64,000 nucleotides of DNA from Lantana camara (GCA_037501455.1 CM074865.1:3607001-3671000); one strand, 5' to 3'; numbered from the stretch's first letter, positions 11,333 through 22,299 are shown. The notes: generated by a model from the sequence alone, not told the origin. A program made the numbers and translations.

Positions 11333-11653
11333 TGTCCGCGAGTCGTGGGATAGCTAGTGGAGCTTATTAGTTCTTAGTTACCTAATTAATCATTTTAAAT
11401 GATCAATATTTCGTGGTCAATTTTAGCAAGGGCGATGTCCGCGAGTCGTGGGTCGTTCGAACTAAGTTTTGGTCATGATCTTATGATTGATGGGTCTAGC
11501 TTAACGCCTAAGTAAATATGGATGTCGCACGAGTCGTGGGTCCACATTGAAAGATAGGTGATGCAAAAACAATTACTAAGAGTTCTAAAGGTGTTAGAAT
11601 TGGTAAGTTGTACCTACCTAGGGTTCTTACTAAGAATGTCCGCGAGTCGTGGG
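11333..11653 (+). repeat. Four dispersed copies of a 17-base repeat in the copia leader
   Basis: TGTCCGCGAGTCGTGGG occurs at 11333-11349, 11436-11452 and 11637-11653. A variant, TGTCGCACGAGTCGTGGG, occurs at 11523-11540. Spacing is about 90-115 bases. The intervening sequences are only loosely similar, so the 17-mer is better kept than its surroundings. Confidence 0.85.
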
Positions 11654-11859
11654 TTCGAGGTAAAATGCCTAGGATCTTAGTACCCATTGGGAAGCGTGTT
11701 CCTCTTAGATCTTTGGGAATTATAGATCTTTGAAAAACAGTGGGAGCTACATTAGATTAAAGACCTTATCTTTTGTATATCGTTATAATTCAGCATGCTC
11801 ACTAGTTCTCTGTTTTACCATTTAGGTCGTAGATTCTGTGATTCTCTACGTGTTTTGAA

Positions 11860-14800
11860 ATGGCAACCAAAAACCCTCTTGTATCGATCCTCGAGTCAAA
11901 CAAGTTGACTGGTCCCAACTATTCTGATTGGCTGAGGAATCTAAAAATCATTTTAGATTCTGAGAAGAGAACTAATGTTCTCTTCGAAGGGGAGCCTACT
12001 CCTGAAGGGGAGGCTCCCACTCGGGCCGAGCGGGATGCGATTCAGAAGTGGAAGGATGATAATCTCCAAGCCCGTTGCCTTATGTTGGCTAACATGTCTC
12101 CGGACTTGCAAAGACAACATGAGGCCATGGAATTTGCTTGGGAGATTTACGACCACTTAGAGCAACTTTACCGCCCTCATGAACGTGTTACAAGGTATAA
12201 CACTTCAAAGGAATTATTCCACTTGAGAATGAGGGAAGGTACAAGTGTCCATGAATATGGACTCAAGTTTCTTGCCCTTACTGAGAAACTTGCTTCCATG
12301 GACATGCCACTGAAAGATGAGCTTTCAGTGGATTTGTTGCTAGCTTCGCTCCCACCATCATTCAACCCATTTGTCCTTAACTTCAACATGAATCATGCTG
12401 GTGCTACTGTAGCTGAGCTGATTAGTCAGCTTGTGACTGCTGAATGCACGATCAAGAAGGACAATAAGGTTTTGATGGTGAATGCTCCATCTTCCTCTTC
12501 TGGGCCTTCTAAAGGTAAGGGCAAGAAAGCCCAAAAGAAGAAGAAGAAACCCCTTAGGCCCACTGGTGGCATTTCGAAGGGGAAGGTCCAAAAGAAGAAG
12601 CGTGATCAGAAAGAGGATGTTTGCTTCCATTGTGGCAAAGCGGGACATTGGAGGAGAAACTGCCCAGAGTACAAGGCTACTCTAAAGAAAGGTATCTTTC
12701 TCGTTGAAGTAAATCTTTCTATTAATTCTAGTTCTTGGGTACTTGATACCGGTTGTGGAACTCATATCTGTAATGATGTACAGATGCTAAGTGAAGTCCA
12801 ACAACTCAAAGAAGGAGAATGTGTCTTGAAGATCGGCGATGGCTCAAACGTTGAAGCTCGAGCTTTAGGCACAATTAGATTAGATTTTGGTAGTTTTGAG
12901 TTAGTATTAAACAAAGTCCTTTATGTACCGAACATTATTCGTAATATAATTTCAATTCCAATATTAGATTGTGAAGGTTATGAAACTTATATTAAGAATG
13001 GTAAATACTTTATCAAACGGAACAACTCTTCCGTTCATATCGGTACTCTAAGTAATGGACTTTACCTAACTCAAAATATCAATATTATGAATACACAACG
13101 AGAAACAAAGCGTAAGAGAGATGACAAAGTTTCAGCTCCCTTATGGCACGCTAGATTAGGACACATTTCCAAGAACAGAATTAGCAAGATAAACACTTTA
13201 GGATCATTCTCTGAAAATGATCTCAAAGAGTTAACTTCTTGCGAATCCTGTCTCAAAGGAAAAATGTCCAAAGTTCCTTTTAAAGGAACCGTGGAACGTG
13301 CCACTAAGGTTCTGGATTTGATCCATACTGATGTTTGTGGACCGCTTAGTGTAAGCACAAGAAACAATCATCAGTATTTCATAACCTTCACTGACGACTT
13401 TAGTCGGTATGGTTATGTATGCTTAATGAAGTATAAATCTGAAGCTTTTGAGAAATTCTTAGAATTTCAAAAGGAGGTTGAGAACCAAACTGGTCACAAG
13501 ATCAAAGCACTTCGATCTGATCGAGGAGGCGAGTATCTTAGTGAAGAATTCCTTAATCATCTCAAAGATAATGGGATTATCTCTCAGTGGACTCCTCCGG
13601 GAACTCCTCAGCTTAATGGAGTTTCTGAGAGAAGGAATAGAACCCTACTTGATATGGTTCGTTCCATGATGAGTTTCACTGACTTACCACCTTCTTTCTG
13701 GGGTTATGCCCTAGAAAGTGCAGCAAAGATTTTGAATCTAGTTCCCTCTAAGTCAGTCCCTAAAACGCCCTATGAAATGTGGCATGGTAAAATCCCTAGT
13801 TATTCTTACTTAAGAATTTGGGGTTGTCCTGCTTACGTGAAGAGGACAGTGGGAGATAAGTTAGAATCTCGTTCTAACTTGTGCTACTTTGTAGGTTATC
13901 CTAAGGAATCCATAGGATACTACTTCTATGATCAGTCTGAACAAAAGGTGTTTGTTTCTAGAAATGCCACTTTTCTTAAGGAACCGTTCCTTAAAGAAAA
14001 GAAGGGCAAGATCATAGAATTAGAAGAAGTACAAAGTGACCCCACACCACCCACTGAAGAAACGTTCCACTCTGATCAACTACAACCAATCACGAATTTC
14101 GATACACACGAAAATCCTCCTCTAAGGCGTTCTGAACGTACTCCTAGACAGCCGGAGAGATGGTATGGATTCATCCATGAAATCTCTCAAAAGGATAATG
14201 ATCCTTTAACATATGAGGAGGCACTTTCAGATTCTGACTCTGAACAGTGGATAGAAGCCATGAAATCCGAAATGGATTCCATGAACTCCAACCAAGTTTG
14301 GACCTTGGTAGATTTGCCTGATGGGGTCAAACCCATAGGTTGCAAATGGATCTTTAAGAGAAAGCTTGGAGTTGATGGAAGCATTGCAGCCTACAAAGCA
14401 AGATTGGTTGCAAAAGGATTCACTCAAAGACCCGGCGTGGACTTTGACGAAACCTTTTCACCAGTTGCAATGCAAAAGTCCATTCGGATCATGCTTGCCA
14501 TTGCTGCATATTATGACTATGAGATATGGCAAATGGATGTGAAAACTGCCTTTCTCAATGGTAACATTGACAAAGACATTTATATGGAGCAACCCATAGG
14601 TTTCACATTCAGTGGGAGTGAGCAAAAGGTTTGCAAACTCCAAAGATCAATCTATGGATTGAAACAGGCTTCTAGGAATTGGAACATTCGATTTGATGAA
14701 TCGGTCAAAGCTTTTGGCTTCATCCAAATTTCGAATGAATCATGTGTGTATAGAAAGGAATTGGAGACCTCAGTGCAATTCTTAGTGCTTTATGTTGATG

Positions 14801-15780
14801 ACATCCTTCTTATTGGGAATTCGAAAGATGACATGAAAGTGACTAAGTTATGGTTATCGAACCAATTCGAGATGAAAGATCTTGGTGATGCGTCCTATAT
14901 CCTTGGAATTAAAATCTATAGAGATAGATCTAGAAGGTTAATAGGACTATCACAGTCGATGTACATTGACAAAGTATTGAAGGGATTCAATATGGAGTCA
15001 GCAAAGGTTAAGAACCTTCCTATGAGTGTAGGAACATGTCTTTCAAAGAAGATGTGTCCTAAGACTAACCTTGAGAAGGAAAGAATGACTCATACACCTT
15101 ATGCATCAGCAATAGGTAGCATAATGTATGCAATGTTATGTACTCGACCGGATGTGGCTTATGCACTTACTGTAACAAGTCGTTTCCAATCTGACCCTGG
15201 AGATGGTCACTGGGCTGCCGTGAAGAATATTCTTAAGTACTTGAAAAGTACTAAAGATTTATTCTTAGTTTACGGAGGTCAGAAAGATCTTACTGTCGAA
15301 GGATACTGCGATGCAAGCTTTGCATCTGACTTAGATGATTTTAAGTCAATGTCAGGATACATTTTCTGCCTGAACGGCGGAGCAGTGAGTTGGAAGAGTT
15401 CCAAGCAAACAACCACTGCAGATTCGACCACTGAGGCCGAATACTTAGCTGCAAATGATGCAGCTAAGGAAGGTGTTTGGATTAGAAACTTCATTCAAGA
15501 GTTGAATGTTGTTCCTAGCATGAAAGACCCCATTACTATGTTTTGTGACAACACTGGGGCGGTTGCTCAAGCAAGAGAACCAAGATCTCACCAACGGACC
15601 AAGCACATAATGAGGAAGTATCACCTAATCCGTGATATTATCAAGAGAGGAGATGTGCAAATTGAGAGGGTCACATCAGCAGAGAACGTGGCAGATCCAC
15701 TTACTAAACCCCTTAGTCGAGAAGCTTTCCAAGGTCATCTTCAGAAGATGGGACTTAGAATAGCTTTAGAATGGCTTTGA
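11860..15780 (+). CDS. gag-pol: Copia gag-pol polyprotein (1306 residues, uninterrupted)
   Basis: One ORF from ATG 11860 (first ATG after the leader) to TGA 15778-15780. Domains in order: gag (UBN2-like, residues about 1-215), CCHC knuckle (CFHCGKAGHWRRNC, near residue 255), aspartic protease (LDTGCGTH, near 294), integrase with HHCC (LWHARLGH, then CESCLKGK, near 430-465) and catalytic core (DVCGPLS, then SDRGGEY, then NGVSERRNRT), then copia RT (MDVKTAFLNG near 890, LYVDDILLIGN near 975) and RNase H (YCDASFASD near 1150, TEAEYLAA near 1190, DNTGAV near 1230). The length is normal for a copia polyprotein and every catalytic residue I checked is present. Together with near-identical LTRs this suggests a competent element. 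Confidence 0.95.
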   Translation: MATKNPLVSILESNKLTGPNYSDWLRNLKIILDSEKRTNVLFEGEPTPEGEAPTRAERDAIQKWKDDNLQARCLMLANMSPDLQRQHEAMEFAWEIYDHLEQLYRPHERVTRYNTSKELFHLRMREGTSVHEYGLKFLALTEKLASMDMPLKDELSVDLLLASLPPSFNPFVLNFNMNHAGATVAELISQLVTAECTIKKDNKVLMVNAPSSSSGPSKGKGKKAQKKKKKPLRPTGGISKGKVQKKKRDQKEDVCFHCGKAGHWRRNCPEYKATLKKGIFLVEVNLSINSSSWVLDTGCGTHICNDVQMLSEVQQLKEGECVLKIGDGSNVEARALGTIRLDFGSFELVLNKVLYVPNIIRNIISIPILDCEGYETYIKNGKYFIKRNNSSVHIGTLSNGLYLTQNINIMNTQRETKRKRDDKVSAPLWHARLGHISKNRISKINTLGSFSENDLKELTSCESCLKGKMSKVPFKGTVERATKVLDLIHTDVCGPLSVSTRNNHQYFITFTDDFSRYGYVCLMKYKSEAFEKFLEFQKEVENQTGHKIKALRSDRGGEYLSEEFLNHLKDNGIISQWTPPGTPQLNGVSERRNRTLLDMVRSMMSFTDLPPSFWGYALESAAKILNLVPSKSVPKTPYEMWHGKIPSYSYLRIWGCPAYVKRTVGDKLESRSNLCYFVGYPKESIGYYFYDQSEQKVFVSRNATFLKEPFLKEKKGKIIELEEVQSDPTPPTEETFHSDQLQPITNFDTHENPPLRRSERTPRQPERWYGFIHEISQKDNDPLTYEEALSDSDSEQWIEAMKSEMDSMNSNQVWTLVDLPDGVKPIGCKWIFKRKLGVDGSIAAYKARLVAKGFTQRPGVDFDETFSPVAMQKSIRIMLAIAAYYDYEIWQMDVKTAFLNGNIDKDIYMEQPIGFTFSGSEQKVCKLQRSIYGLKQASRNWNIRFDESVKAFGFIQISNESCVYRKELETSVQFLVLYVDDILLIGNSKDDMKVTKLWLSNQFEMKDLGDASYILGIKIYRDRSRRLIGLSQSMYIDKVLKGFNMESAKVKNLPMSVGTCLSKKMCPKTNLEKERMTHTPYASAIGSIMYAMLCTRPDVAYALTVTSRFQSDPGDGHWAAVKNILKYLKSTKDLFLVYGGQKDLTVEGYCDASFASDLDDFKSMSGYIFCLNGGAVSWKSSKQTTTADSTTEAEYLAANDAAKEGVWIRNFIQELNVVPSMKDPITMFCDNTGAVAQAREPRSHQRTKHIMRKYHLIRDIIKRGDVQIERVTSAENVADPLTKPLSREAFQGHLQKMGLRIALEWL

Positions 15781-15781
15781 C

Positions 15782-15796
15782 GGGCAAGTGGGAGAT
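15782..15796 (+). promoter_or_regulatory. Copia polypurine tract
   Basis: The purine-rich GGGCAAGTGGGAGAT directly precedes the 3' LTR and primes plus-strand DNA synthesis in this family. It starts two bases after the gag-pol stop. Confidence 0.85.
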
Positions 15797-17741
15797 TGTT
15801 AGGAATAGTGCCCTAGAAAGCCGATTGTATATCCGCTTTGTGCTTTTCCTTATTGTAATCACAGACAATCTTTGAATAAAATAACGAATTGAGGCAACAC
15901 TTCTTTATATGCTCTTGTTTGGTATGCGTTTACTTTAGCTGTGCATGTATGAGAACTCCCCTAATCCTGATGACTTTAGGACTCTACCATTTAGGTGAAA
16001 TGGTTCATGAAACGAGCCCTACATCACATAAGTCATGATTAGTAAAATACTCCAAGCCGATGAGTCCTACAGACAGTGGGAGTGTCAAACTGACTCCTCT
16101 AAGGCTTGCTTATGGGATCACGCCCTTAAGAAGGACCACCTTGTTTCATGGAGGTGTAAAGTGTATAGTTGATACGTGCGTGATACATGAGGGTGCTTAC
16201 TTTAATAAGTAAGTTCAGTGAGGTGCCCCGTGTGAGAACATTCCTAAATGGGAAAGGAAGTTTCTATTTCAGGAAATGGAAACTTCCAGATTAGGAAATA
16301 TCTCACGAGTCATTGATGTGATTAATTGATCCTTAGACTTGAGGTTCCATGTTACTTTATGAGTTAACTCTGTAGTCTTAGGTATAAGCTTTAAAGGGTG
16401 TCGCCTTAGACAACTGATTCAAGGCTTATGCTGGGGCTGCACAAGTGATTCATGAAAGTGAATGAGAATCAAGAAAGGACCTACACTTGCATTTGCAAGG
16501 TGATCTCTTATTGTGTAAGTCATTCATATGCCATATGGAGTCCTTGGCCAAGGCAGTAGATCAAGACATCAAGAAAAGGGTTTCTTGGATTGAGATCAAA
16601 TGGATATGAAATGCACTTAGCTTTAAGACCGGATTATTAGGGTTCTGATTATTCCCTTGCCCTAGATCTTGGTTGAGAGATAGTAAGTAGGAGGATTGTA
16701 TCTCACATGAATCAATGACTTAAAGGTTCTGTCGAATCCGAACATTCCAATTCAGCTAGGGGTTAAACACCTGTTGCTAGACTATGGTCGTTTAATCTGT
16801 GGACTGATTAATTAATTAGTGAATTAATTAATTAGGGTCACTGCTAATTGACTTGAGAACCTAGAGGGTCACACACAACAACTTGGTTACATGAGTTGAG
16901 GCTTGAAAATGATTAAACGAGTTAATCGGACCAAGAGGGTTCCACACGTGTGAATTCACACGTGTGGCTCGCGTGAGTGACACGTGTCACTGTGACACGT
17001 GTCACACACGTGTGATAATATATATATGTGTTAAATAATTAATTAGTTAATTATTTAATAGACTTTGGTTTAATTTTGAATTAAAAGGAAAGTCTAATTT
17101 TGGAGAAAATGATCTAGTTAATTAATTACGAATTAATTAATTAGATAAAAATAAGTTATTTATTTTATAATAAATAAAGTATAAAATTATCCAAAAATAG
17201 TTTGGATATTTTTGAGCTCTCTTAAAAGTTGACTAGAAATAGAATTCAAAGTCAAAGTTGGAAAATATTTGATGATCAAGTAATAGGAGAGAGAGGAACC
17301 AAATCCTAGTCCAATATGGACTAGTTTCGGCCGTCCCTCCCCTTTCCTATATATAGGGGAGCTCATGCTCCCCTTTAGAGCTAATTGACAATTCTTGGTT
17401 CATGTGTTGAACACCTTCCTTTCTCCAAGATTATATTAAACCCTAGGTTAAGCCTAAACACTAACTAGAGAACTAGCATCCTTACTAGTTAGATTGTGAT
17501 CAAGTTGGTGGACTTTCTCTAGAGACTTCAAGTTAGAAGTTTGAAGATTCGAGCTTTACCAAGGAGAGGGGATCAAGCCGCGAGAAGAGCGTTCTTGGGT
17601 GGCTTGAAACGCTTCAAGAAAGAACAAAAGAAAAGTAAGTTTTCTATCCCTACGAATTTGGTTACACGATTGCGAGTTCAAGGTCCTTTTGTTGGAAAAT
17701 TTTTTTAAATTCCGCTGCTTTCTGATTCGTGTTTTCCAACA
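15797..17741 (+). repeat. Copia 3' LTR
   Basis: Same length (1945 bp) and ends as the 5' LTR. Three substitutions were noted by eye. It is followed by TTACT (17742-17746), the right target duplication. Confidence 0.95.
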
Positions 17742-17746
17742 TTACT

Positions 17747-18725
17747 ATGGCGTTATATCCTCTCTAATGAACTTCTTACAGCATCCTGTTTGTGGTGGAA
17801 TTGATCTTTGAAAAGGAAACTGAGTTTGAACCTTTGTTTATTTATGATTCGCATGACATGAAGTTGCGTTAGTTTGACACTTGACATAGTAGGAATTATA
17901 TGAGCTTGAGATTAATTAATTAAACTAAATGTTGAGTGTTCTGAATTTGAGCCATGCTATGATTGAACCGTGTCTAAAGTGGTTAGTTGATTTAATATCT
18001 TTTAAATTTTTGCAAGTATGTTGAGAAACGGTAGTTTGGTGTTGAGCTAAGTTAAGTTTGACTTGATAAGCATTTAGTGTGAGGGAGAGCTTGCGAGGGG
18101 CCAACTAGAGAAAGGTTGGTCAGTAGAACTCGCGCGACTACTCCTCTGGCCTTGGAAAAATTCCAAATCATTAAAGTGCTATGAGTAGGGCCGAATGCCG
18201 GTCGCTCTCGAAATTGTTTTCCCAAAACCTAAAGGGACAAACAACTGGAGTTCGCCTTGCTTTGCGAAAAACTCAAACAAGAAACGAGAAAACATGAAAA
18301 AAAAAAAAAAAAAAAGGAAAAATTGCTGAACAGAAAAAAAAGAGAAGAAGAGATATATTGAAAAAATACTTGTGAAAAGCTCTCTAGGAATTTTAGGTTG
18401 CTTATCTAGGAAGGTGTAACTCGGCTCATCACCATATCTTTGGTATTCTTTAACATGTGCGCAAAATTGATTGATATTCGATTAAACTAACTGCTTTATA
18501 CTTGTTTCCTTTGTTTGCATTGGATTAATGAACTTGAACTAATCATGCATGATTATAATTGAAAGTCGAGCTCATACGTTCTTGCTTTGGAAAGTTGATT
18601 TCAAATTCGGCTTTGTGATTATGTTCGTTGTAGATGGTTTTTGGTGACAGCGAATGTTTCCTAGTTTACACAACGGACTGCTGAAGTTGGGATTTGGAGT
18701 GTGGTTCTAGCCTTGATTCTATGTT
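17747..18725 (+). other. Athila-1 3' noncoding region, right part
   Basis: Noncoding Athila DNA between the copia insertion and the PPT module. It holds an A-rich run near 18297-18315. No ORF of note was found. Confidence 0.6.
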
Positions 18726-18763
18726 ATGCTTGGTGACAAGCATCACCTAAGTGTGGGGGGGTT
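18726..18763 (+). promoter_or_regulatory. Athila-1 polypurine tract with upstream stem-loop
   Basis: Hairpin ATGCTTG-GTGA-CAAGCAT (18726-18743), then AGTGTGGGGGGG (18750-18761), then the 3' LTR at 18764. The position just before the LTR identifies the purine tract. The same hairpin stem precedes the Athila-3 tract (59519-59536, minus strand). Confidence 0.85.
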
Positions 18764-20329
18764 TGATACGTTGCACATTCATTTAATTTTAGAGCTTAGA
18801 ATTCCTATATTTTACCCCACTATTTGATTTAATTTTGGATAATTGCCTAATATTCTATATTTTGTGTAGGGTATGTAATTAAGAAGAATTGGAATTAATT
18901 TGTAGCAGAAAGAAGCTGTCAGGCAGGCCTACCTCTTGGACCGAATTGAAGAACAATGTTTTGTGGCCCATGTACTTAAGGAATAATTTAAAAGGAAGCC
19001 AATTGATTGCTTGTTGGGATGATCTTGAAAGAGGCCCAATTTCTTGATAAAAGATCGTGTAAACAGGCCCAGCTATTAGCCTGTTTTGGACAAGAGGATT
19101 AATTCTGGCTGAAGTGGGAGCAGCACGTTTTGATTGTCATTACTTTGAATTAAAAGCCCCACTTGATGATAAGAATGTGGCAGCCAAAAAGTGGGAGAAA
19201 GTGGGGAGATACTTGGAGGAGTTATGATCCCAATTGATGAAGAAAACGTGGGAGAAGTGGGAAGAGCAACAACAAACCCCACTTTGCACTATTTAGTGGG
19301 GAGAAACCATGCAGATAGGAGGACACACGACACAACTTCACTCGGAGACACCAAATTCAGGCAGCAACTCCAGTTCGTGGGGAAGGAGACTTGCAAACAT
19401 CAATAGTTTTATTCTCTTTTCCTTCCTTTTATTTTGTTTGGATACTATGTTATTTTCAAAAACTTCGTTTGTCTGAATTCGTTATGAGTAGCTAATTTAT
19501 ATTTTAGTTGGGATTTTCCAAAGCATGTATCAGACTATATGAGACAATTTGTTTTGGGTTGATTAATTCAAGATTATCCGTTTTATTTCCGAATTCACGA
19601 TATTGTGTTTTGTCTTGATTCTTTGATTTAAGAGCTCAAGTCTTAGGATTAGCAATTCACATAAAGCTAGTTAATTTATTTGGTGGAGTCTAACCGGGTA
19701 ATTAACGAAGTAGCAATCAACACTAGGTTGTTAAGTTCGGCTGATTTTGTGTTGTGGAATATTACGGTCTAATTAGGCGAAGTAGGAGTTTCTACCTAGT
19801 CGGTTAGGGTTAGTGTTTCTTTAGTTCGTAAAGCAATTGGTTAATTGGATCTTTGAAGGAGTTTCTGAAAAGGTTATTAGCTAATTAGGGAGTAGTCTTT
19901 AGGAGTTTCTTCAGGTTACTCTAAAAATACGAAGAAACGAGGGAGCCTAAGGTAATTGGTAACTATAGCTAACCTAACAAGGAATTAATCACCCTGTCCG
20001 TGATCATAGTCAGATGCATGCGTAGGAAAATCCCAGCTATTCATCATTCACTGAGTTAGTCTAAGTGTCAGCTGAGTTAATTGTTAATCTTTCGTCTATT
20101 TAGTCAGTTTTACTCTTGTTTATTTAGTTTCTTTATTAGTTTGGTTAAAAATCTCAAAACTCCCCCCCCCCCCCCCCCCCCTTATTTTAATTAATCGTTT
20201 TATTTTCTTGGCATATTAAAAGGTTACAAACTCGTCCAATCCCCGTGGATCGATACCCGTTGCTACTATTCTACGTTTTAATTGTGTGCAATATTCGGGA
20301 TTTATTATTGGTGGCTTCGACATCCATCA
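18764..20329 (+). repeat. Athila LTR, plus orientation (3' LTR of Athila-1)
   Basis: Starts TGATACG, ends CATCCATCA (TGAT...ATCA ends). It is near-identical to the inverted LTR at 22300-23850 and includes a run of 20 C (20162-20181) where the other copy has six. The left flank is a PPT, as expected for a 3' LTR. The right flank ATTTTTG equals the first bases after a 5' LTR in this family, so this LTR looks like a 3' LTR on one side and a 5' LTR on the other. Confidence 0.9.
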
Positions 20330-20378
20330 ATTTTTGCAAATCACACATAGCCTTACCAATACCAATATTACCAATTTT

Positions 20379-22244
20379 TCAAGGGATAGAAAACATACCT
20401 CTATCGCGACACTTAGGTGGTAATTTCCTTTGTAAGACGGCTGAAACATTTTCACCAACACTCACCTTCTCATTACCTGTCAACTTACGCTTATTGGTGC
20501 ATAATTCCTTAAGGAATTTGGCGTAGCGTGGAACCTGTTTGATGGCCTCGAGAAGTGGAATGTTTACTTCAACTTTTTCGAAAAGAGCCAAGATGCTCTT
20601 ATCCTCTTTATCTTTCTTGTTCTGAGCCAATCGCTGAGGGAATGGTGGTGGAACTATCAGTTTAGGCTTCTGAGTGATTTCAGCCTGGCTGGAAGTCTGT
20701 CCGTGATCACTGGCAGGCTTCTTCTCAATTTCTTTTTCAGTTTCTGTATCAGAAGCTTGCATCTGATCACTTTTCAAAATCCTGTCCACTGGAGGCTGCA
20801 ATTCCTTCCCGCTTCGCAGCACAACCGCACTCACATTGTGTCTAGGGTCGTGGGTTTGCGACGGGAGTTTTCCTTGGGTCTCCAATTTACTCACCGAAGA
20901 GGTAATTTGTCCCATATGAGTCTCCATGGTTTTGATAGTGTCCTCTATCTTTTGAATCCTGTTCGTCGTATCCTGTTGATATTTCTCGGAATTAGTGGCC
21001 AACAAACAAACAATTTCACTAAGAGGCGTACCTGAACCCTGAGGGTGTTGTGGTCTTGGCTGCAGTGGAGGCGGTGGACGGAAATTCTGATTATTTGGTT
21101 GATTATTGGCATAGCTTAAATGCGGGAGGTACTTCCATCTAGGGTTGTAAGTGTTCGAATAAGGGTCGAACTTTCTCTGCTGAAAATCCATTGCATTTAC
21201 ATCCGCGGGTGTCTCCTCATGGAGTGTAGGGCACGCATCGGTAGGGTGCTCGGGACTAGTGCAAACGCCACATACTCTCGAGGGTGGATTAGTACCTACA
21301 TTCATTTTCTGCACCAAGGTTGTTAGCAAAGACTCAATTTTATTAAGAGGACTAAGAGTTACCTCGTTCACCCTTCGAGGGATGTCTTCTCGAGCTCCAA
21401 ATTGTTGAGAATTTGCAGCCATAGTAGAAATAAGCTCTCTAGCTTCGGCGGGAGTCTTGCTAACGATAGCTCCACCACTTGCGGCATCCATCATTCGGCG
21501 TTCCATCGGAGTTAAGCCCTCATAAAAGTATTGGATGACTAATTGATCCGAAATTCCATGTTGAGGGCAACTTGCTAGCAACCTCTTGTATCGTTCCCAA
21601 TACTCGTAGAGGCTCTCGGAATCTTTTTGTTTAACTCCACAAATTTCTCGCCTGATGTTAGTTGCACGAGAAGCTGGAAAGTACCTCTCTAGAAATTGCC
21701 TCGACATTTCAGCCCAAGTAGTGACCGTTCCTGAAGGTAAGTAATAAAACCAATCCTTAGCTGCATCTTGCAAAGAGAATGGGAAGGCCCTAAGCTTAAT
21801 TTGATCCTCCGTGACATTGTGTGGCTTCATGGATGTGCACACAAGATGGAACTCTTTCAAATGCTTATTCGGATCTTCATTTTCCAAACCACGGAAAGTG
21901 GGCAACAAATGGATGAGACCTGACTTCAGTTCGAAGCCCTCTTGCAATGCTGGAAAGGTTATGCACAGTGGCTGTTGAGCTTCAGTTGGTCGGGCAAGCT
22001 CACGAAACGTTCCGTTATGAGCCATATCCTGACCGTGATCACTGTCAGGTTCACTGACAGTCTGTTCTTCAAATTCTAACTGTTGTTCAACTTCAATGTC
22101 CGAACCCAATTCAAATAGACTCGAACTTTCACCAACTGCTGCTTGTTCTTTCCTTTGTCTTGTCCACTTCCTAATCTTCTTAGCGGTCTTTTCGATCTCG
22201 GGATCGTATGCAACGAGTTGTCCCGAACGAAGGTTCCTAGGCAT
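20379..22244 (-). CDS. gag: Athila gag, complete (621 residues)
   Basis: The ATG at 22244-22242 is the first in-frame start after the PBS; the open frame runs further back through the PBS into the LTR, which is not expected to be translated. The protein starts with a basic segment (MPRNLRSGQ), followed by an acidic region, the capsid-like gag domain, the CCHC knuckle (CGVC, HPTDAC) and a charged tail. It ends at the same TGA as Athila-1. Compared with Athila-1, I see about five amino acid differences in the shared 440 residues. It gives the full gag that the left copy lacks. Confidence 0.9.
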   Translation of the reverse strand: MPRNLRSGQLVAYDPEIEKTAKKIRKWTRQRKEQAAVGESSSLFELGSDIEVEQQLEFEEQTVSEPDSDHGQDMAHNGTFRELARPTEAQQPLCITFPALQEGFELKSGLIHLLPTFRGLENEDPNKHLKEFHLVCTSMKPHNVTEDQIKLRAFPFSLQDAAKDWFYYLPSGTVTTWAEMSRQFLERYFPASRATNIRREICGVKQKDSESLYEYWERYKRLLASCPQHGISDQLVIQYFYEGLTPMERRMMDAASGGAIVSKTPAEARELISTMAANSQQFGAREDIPRRVNEVTLSPLNKIESLLTTLVQKMNVGTNPPSRVCGVCTSPEHPTDACPTLHEETPADVNAMDFQQRKFDPYSNTYNPRWKYLPHLSYANNQPNNQNFRPPPPLQPRPQHPQGSGTPLSEIVCLLATNSEKYQQDTTNRIQKIEDTIKTMETHMGQITSSVSKLETQGKLPSQTHDPRHNVSAVVLRSGKELQPPVDRILKSDQMQASDTETEKEIEKKPASDHGQTSSQAEITQKPKLIVPPPFPQRLAQNKKDKEDKSILALFEKVEVNIPLLEAIKQVPRYAKFLKELCTNKRKLTGNEKVSVGENVSAVLQRKLPPKCRDRGMFSIP

Positions 22245-22274
22245 AAGAAAAGAAACAAAATCAATTAAAAACCA

Positions 22275-22294
22275 AGTCCCCGGCAACGGCGCCA
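22275..22294 (-). promoter_or_regulatory. Athila primer binding site
   Basis: On the minus strand TGGCGCCGTTGCCGGGGACT follows the LTR after five bases (ATTTT). It is the typical PBS of Athila/Tat elements; the exact tRNA was not worked out. Confidence 0.85.
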
Positions 22295-22299
22295 AAAAT

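Larger units (their letters stand above)
9559..11859 (+). other. Long untranslated leader of the copia element
   Basis: This 2.3-kb stretch has no convincing coding region. It holds a very GC-rich block with serial hairpins (9820-10200), then AT-rich DNA, then four copies of a 17-base repeat (11333-11653) ending about 200 bases before the gag-pol ATG. Long leaders may carry dimerisation, packaging or translation signals; which of these applies is unknown. Confidence 0.7.
7599..17741 (+). mobile_element. Complete Ty1/copia retrotransposon (Tork/Angela-like), apparently intact and young
   Basis: Two 1945-bp LTRs (7599-9543 and 15797-17741) begin TGTTAGG and end CCAACA. They are flanked by TTACT, enclose an initiator-Met PBS, a 2.3-kb leader, one uninterrupted 1306-codon gag-pol ORF, and a purine tract. 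Reading both LTRs side by side I found three substitutions (8020/16218, 8654/16852, 9070/17268), so insertion was recent. The domain order protease-integrase-RT-RNase H defines copia; the lineage name is from recalled motifs and is less sure. It lies within Athila-1. Confidence 0.95.
1..20329 (+). mobile_element. Athila-type Ty3/gypsy element (Athila-1), 5' end outside window, hosts a nested copia element
   Basis: Order on the plus strand is gag, protease-RT-RNase H-integrase, an extra ORF, a noncoding 3' region, a purine tract and the 3' LTR (18764-20329). The 5' LTR, PBS and gag start lie left of the window. The element is split by the copia insertion at 7599-17741: sequence before 7599 and after 17746 is continuous Athila 3' noncoding DNA. 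Athila assignment rests on the protease block [10 protein letters not shown], the FMDD form of the RT motif, the extra ORF after pol, and the family PBS seen in the inverted copy. The coding part is broken by a TGA, a one-base insertion and a 16-bp duplication, so this copy is unlikely to be autonomous. Confidence 0.9.

Noticed and set aside
18297..18315. A-run as a retroposed tail
   Set aside because: It lies inside continuous Athila 3' noncoding DNA, without flanking duplication.
19076..19406. Small ORFs repeated at 23208-23538 in inverted order
   Set aside because: They are chance frames in the two Athila LTR copies; their repetition reflects the LTRs.
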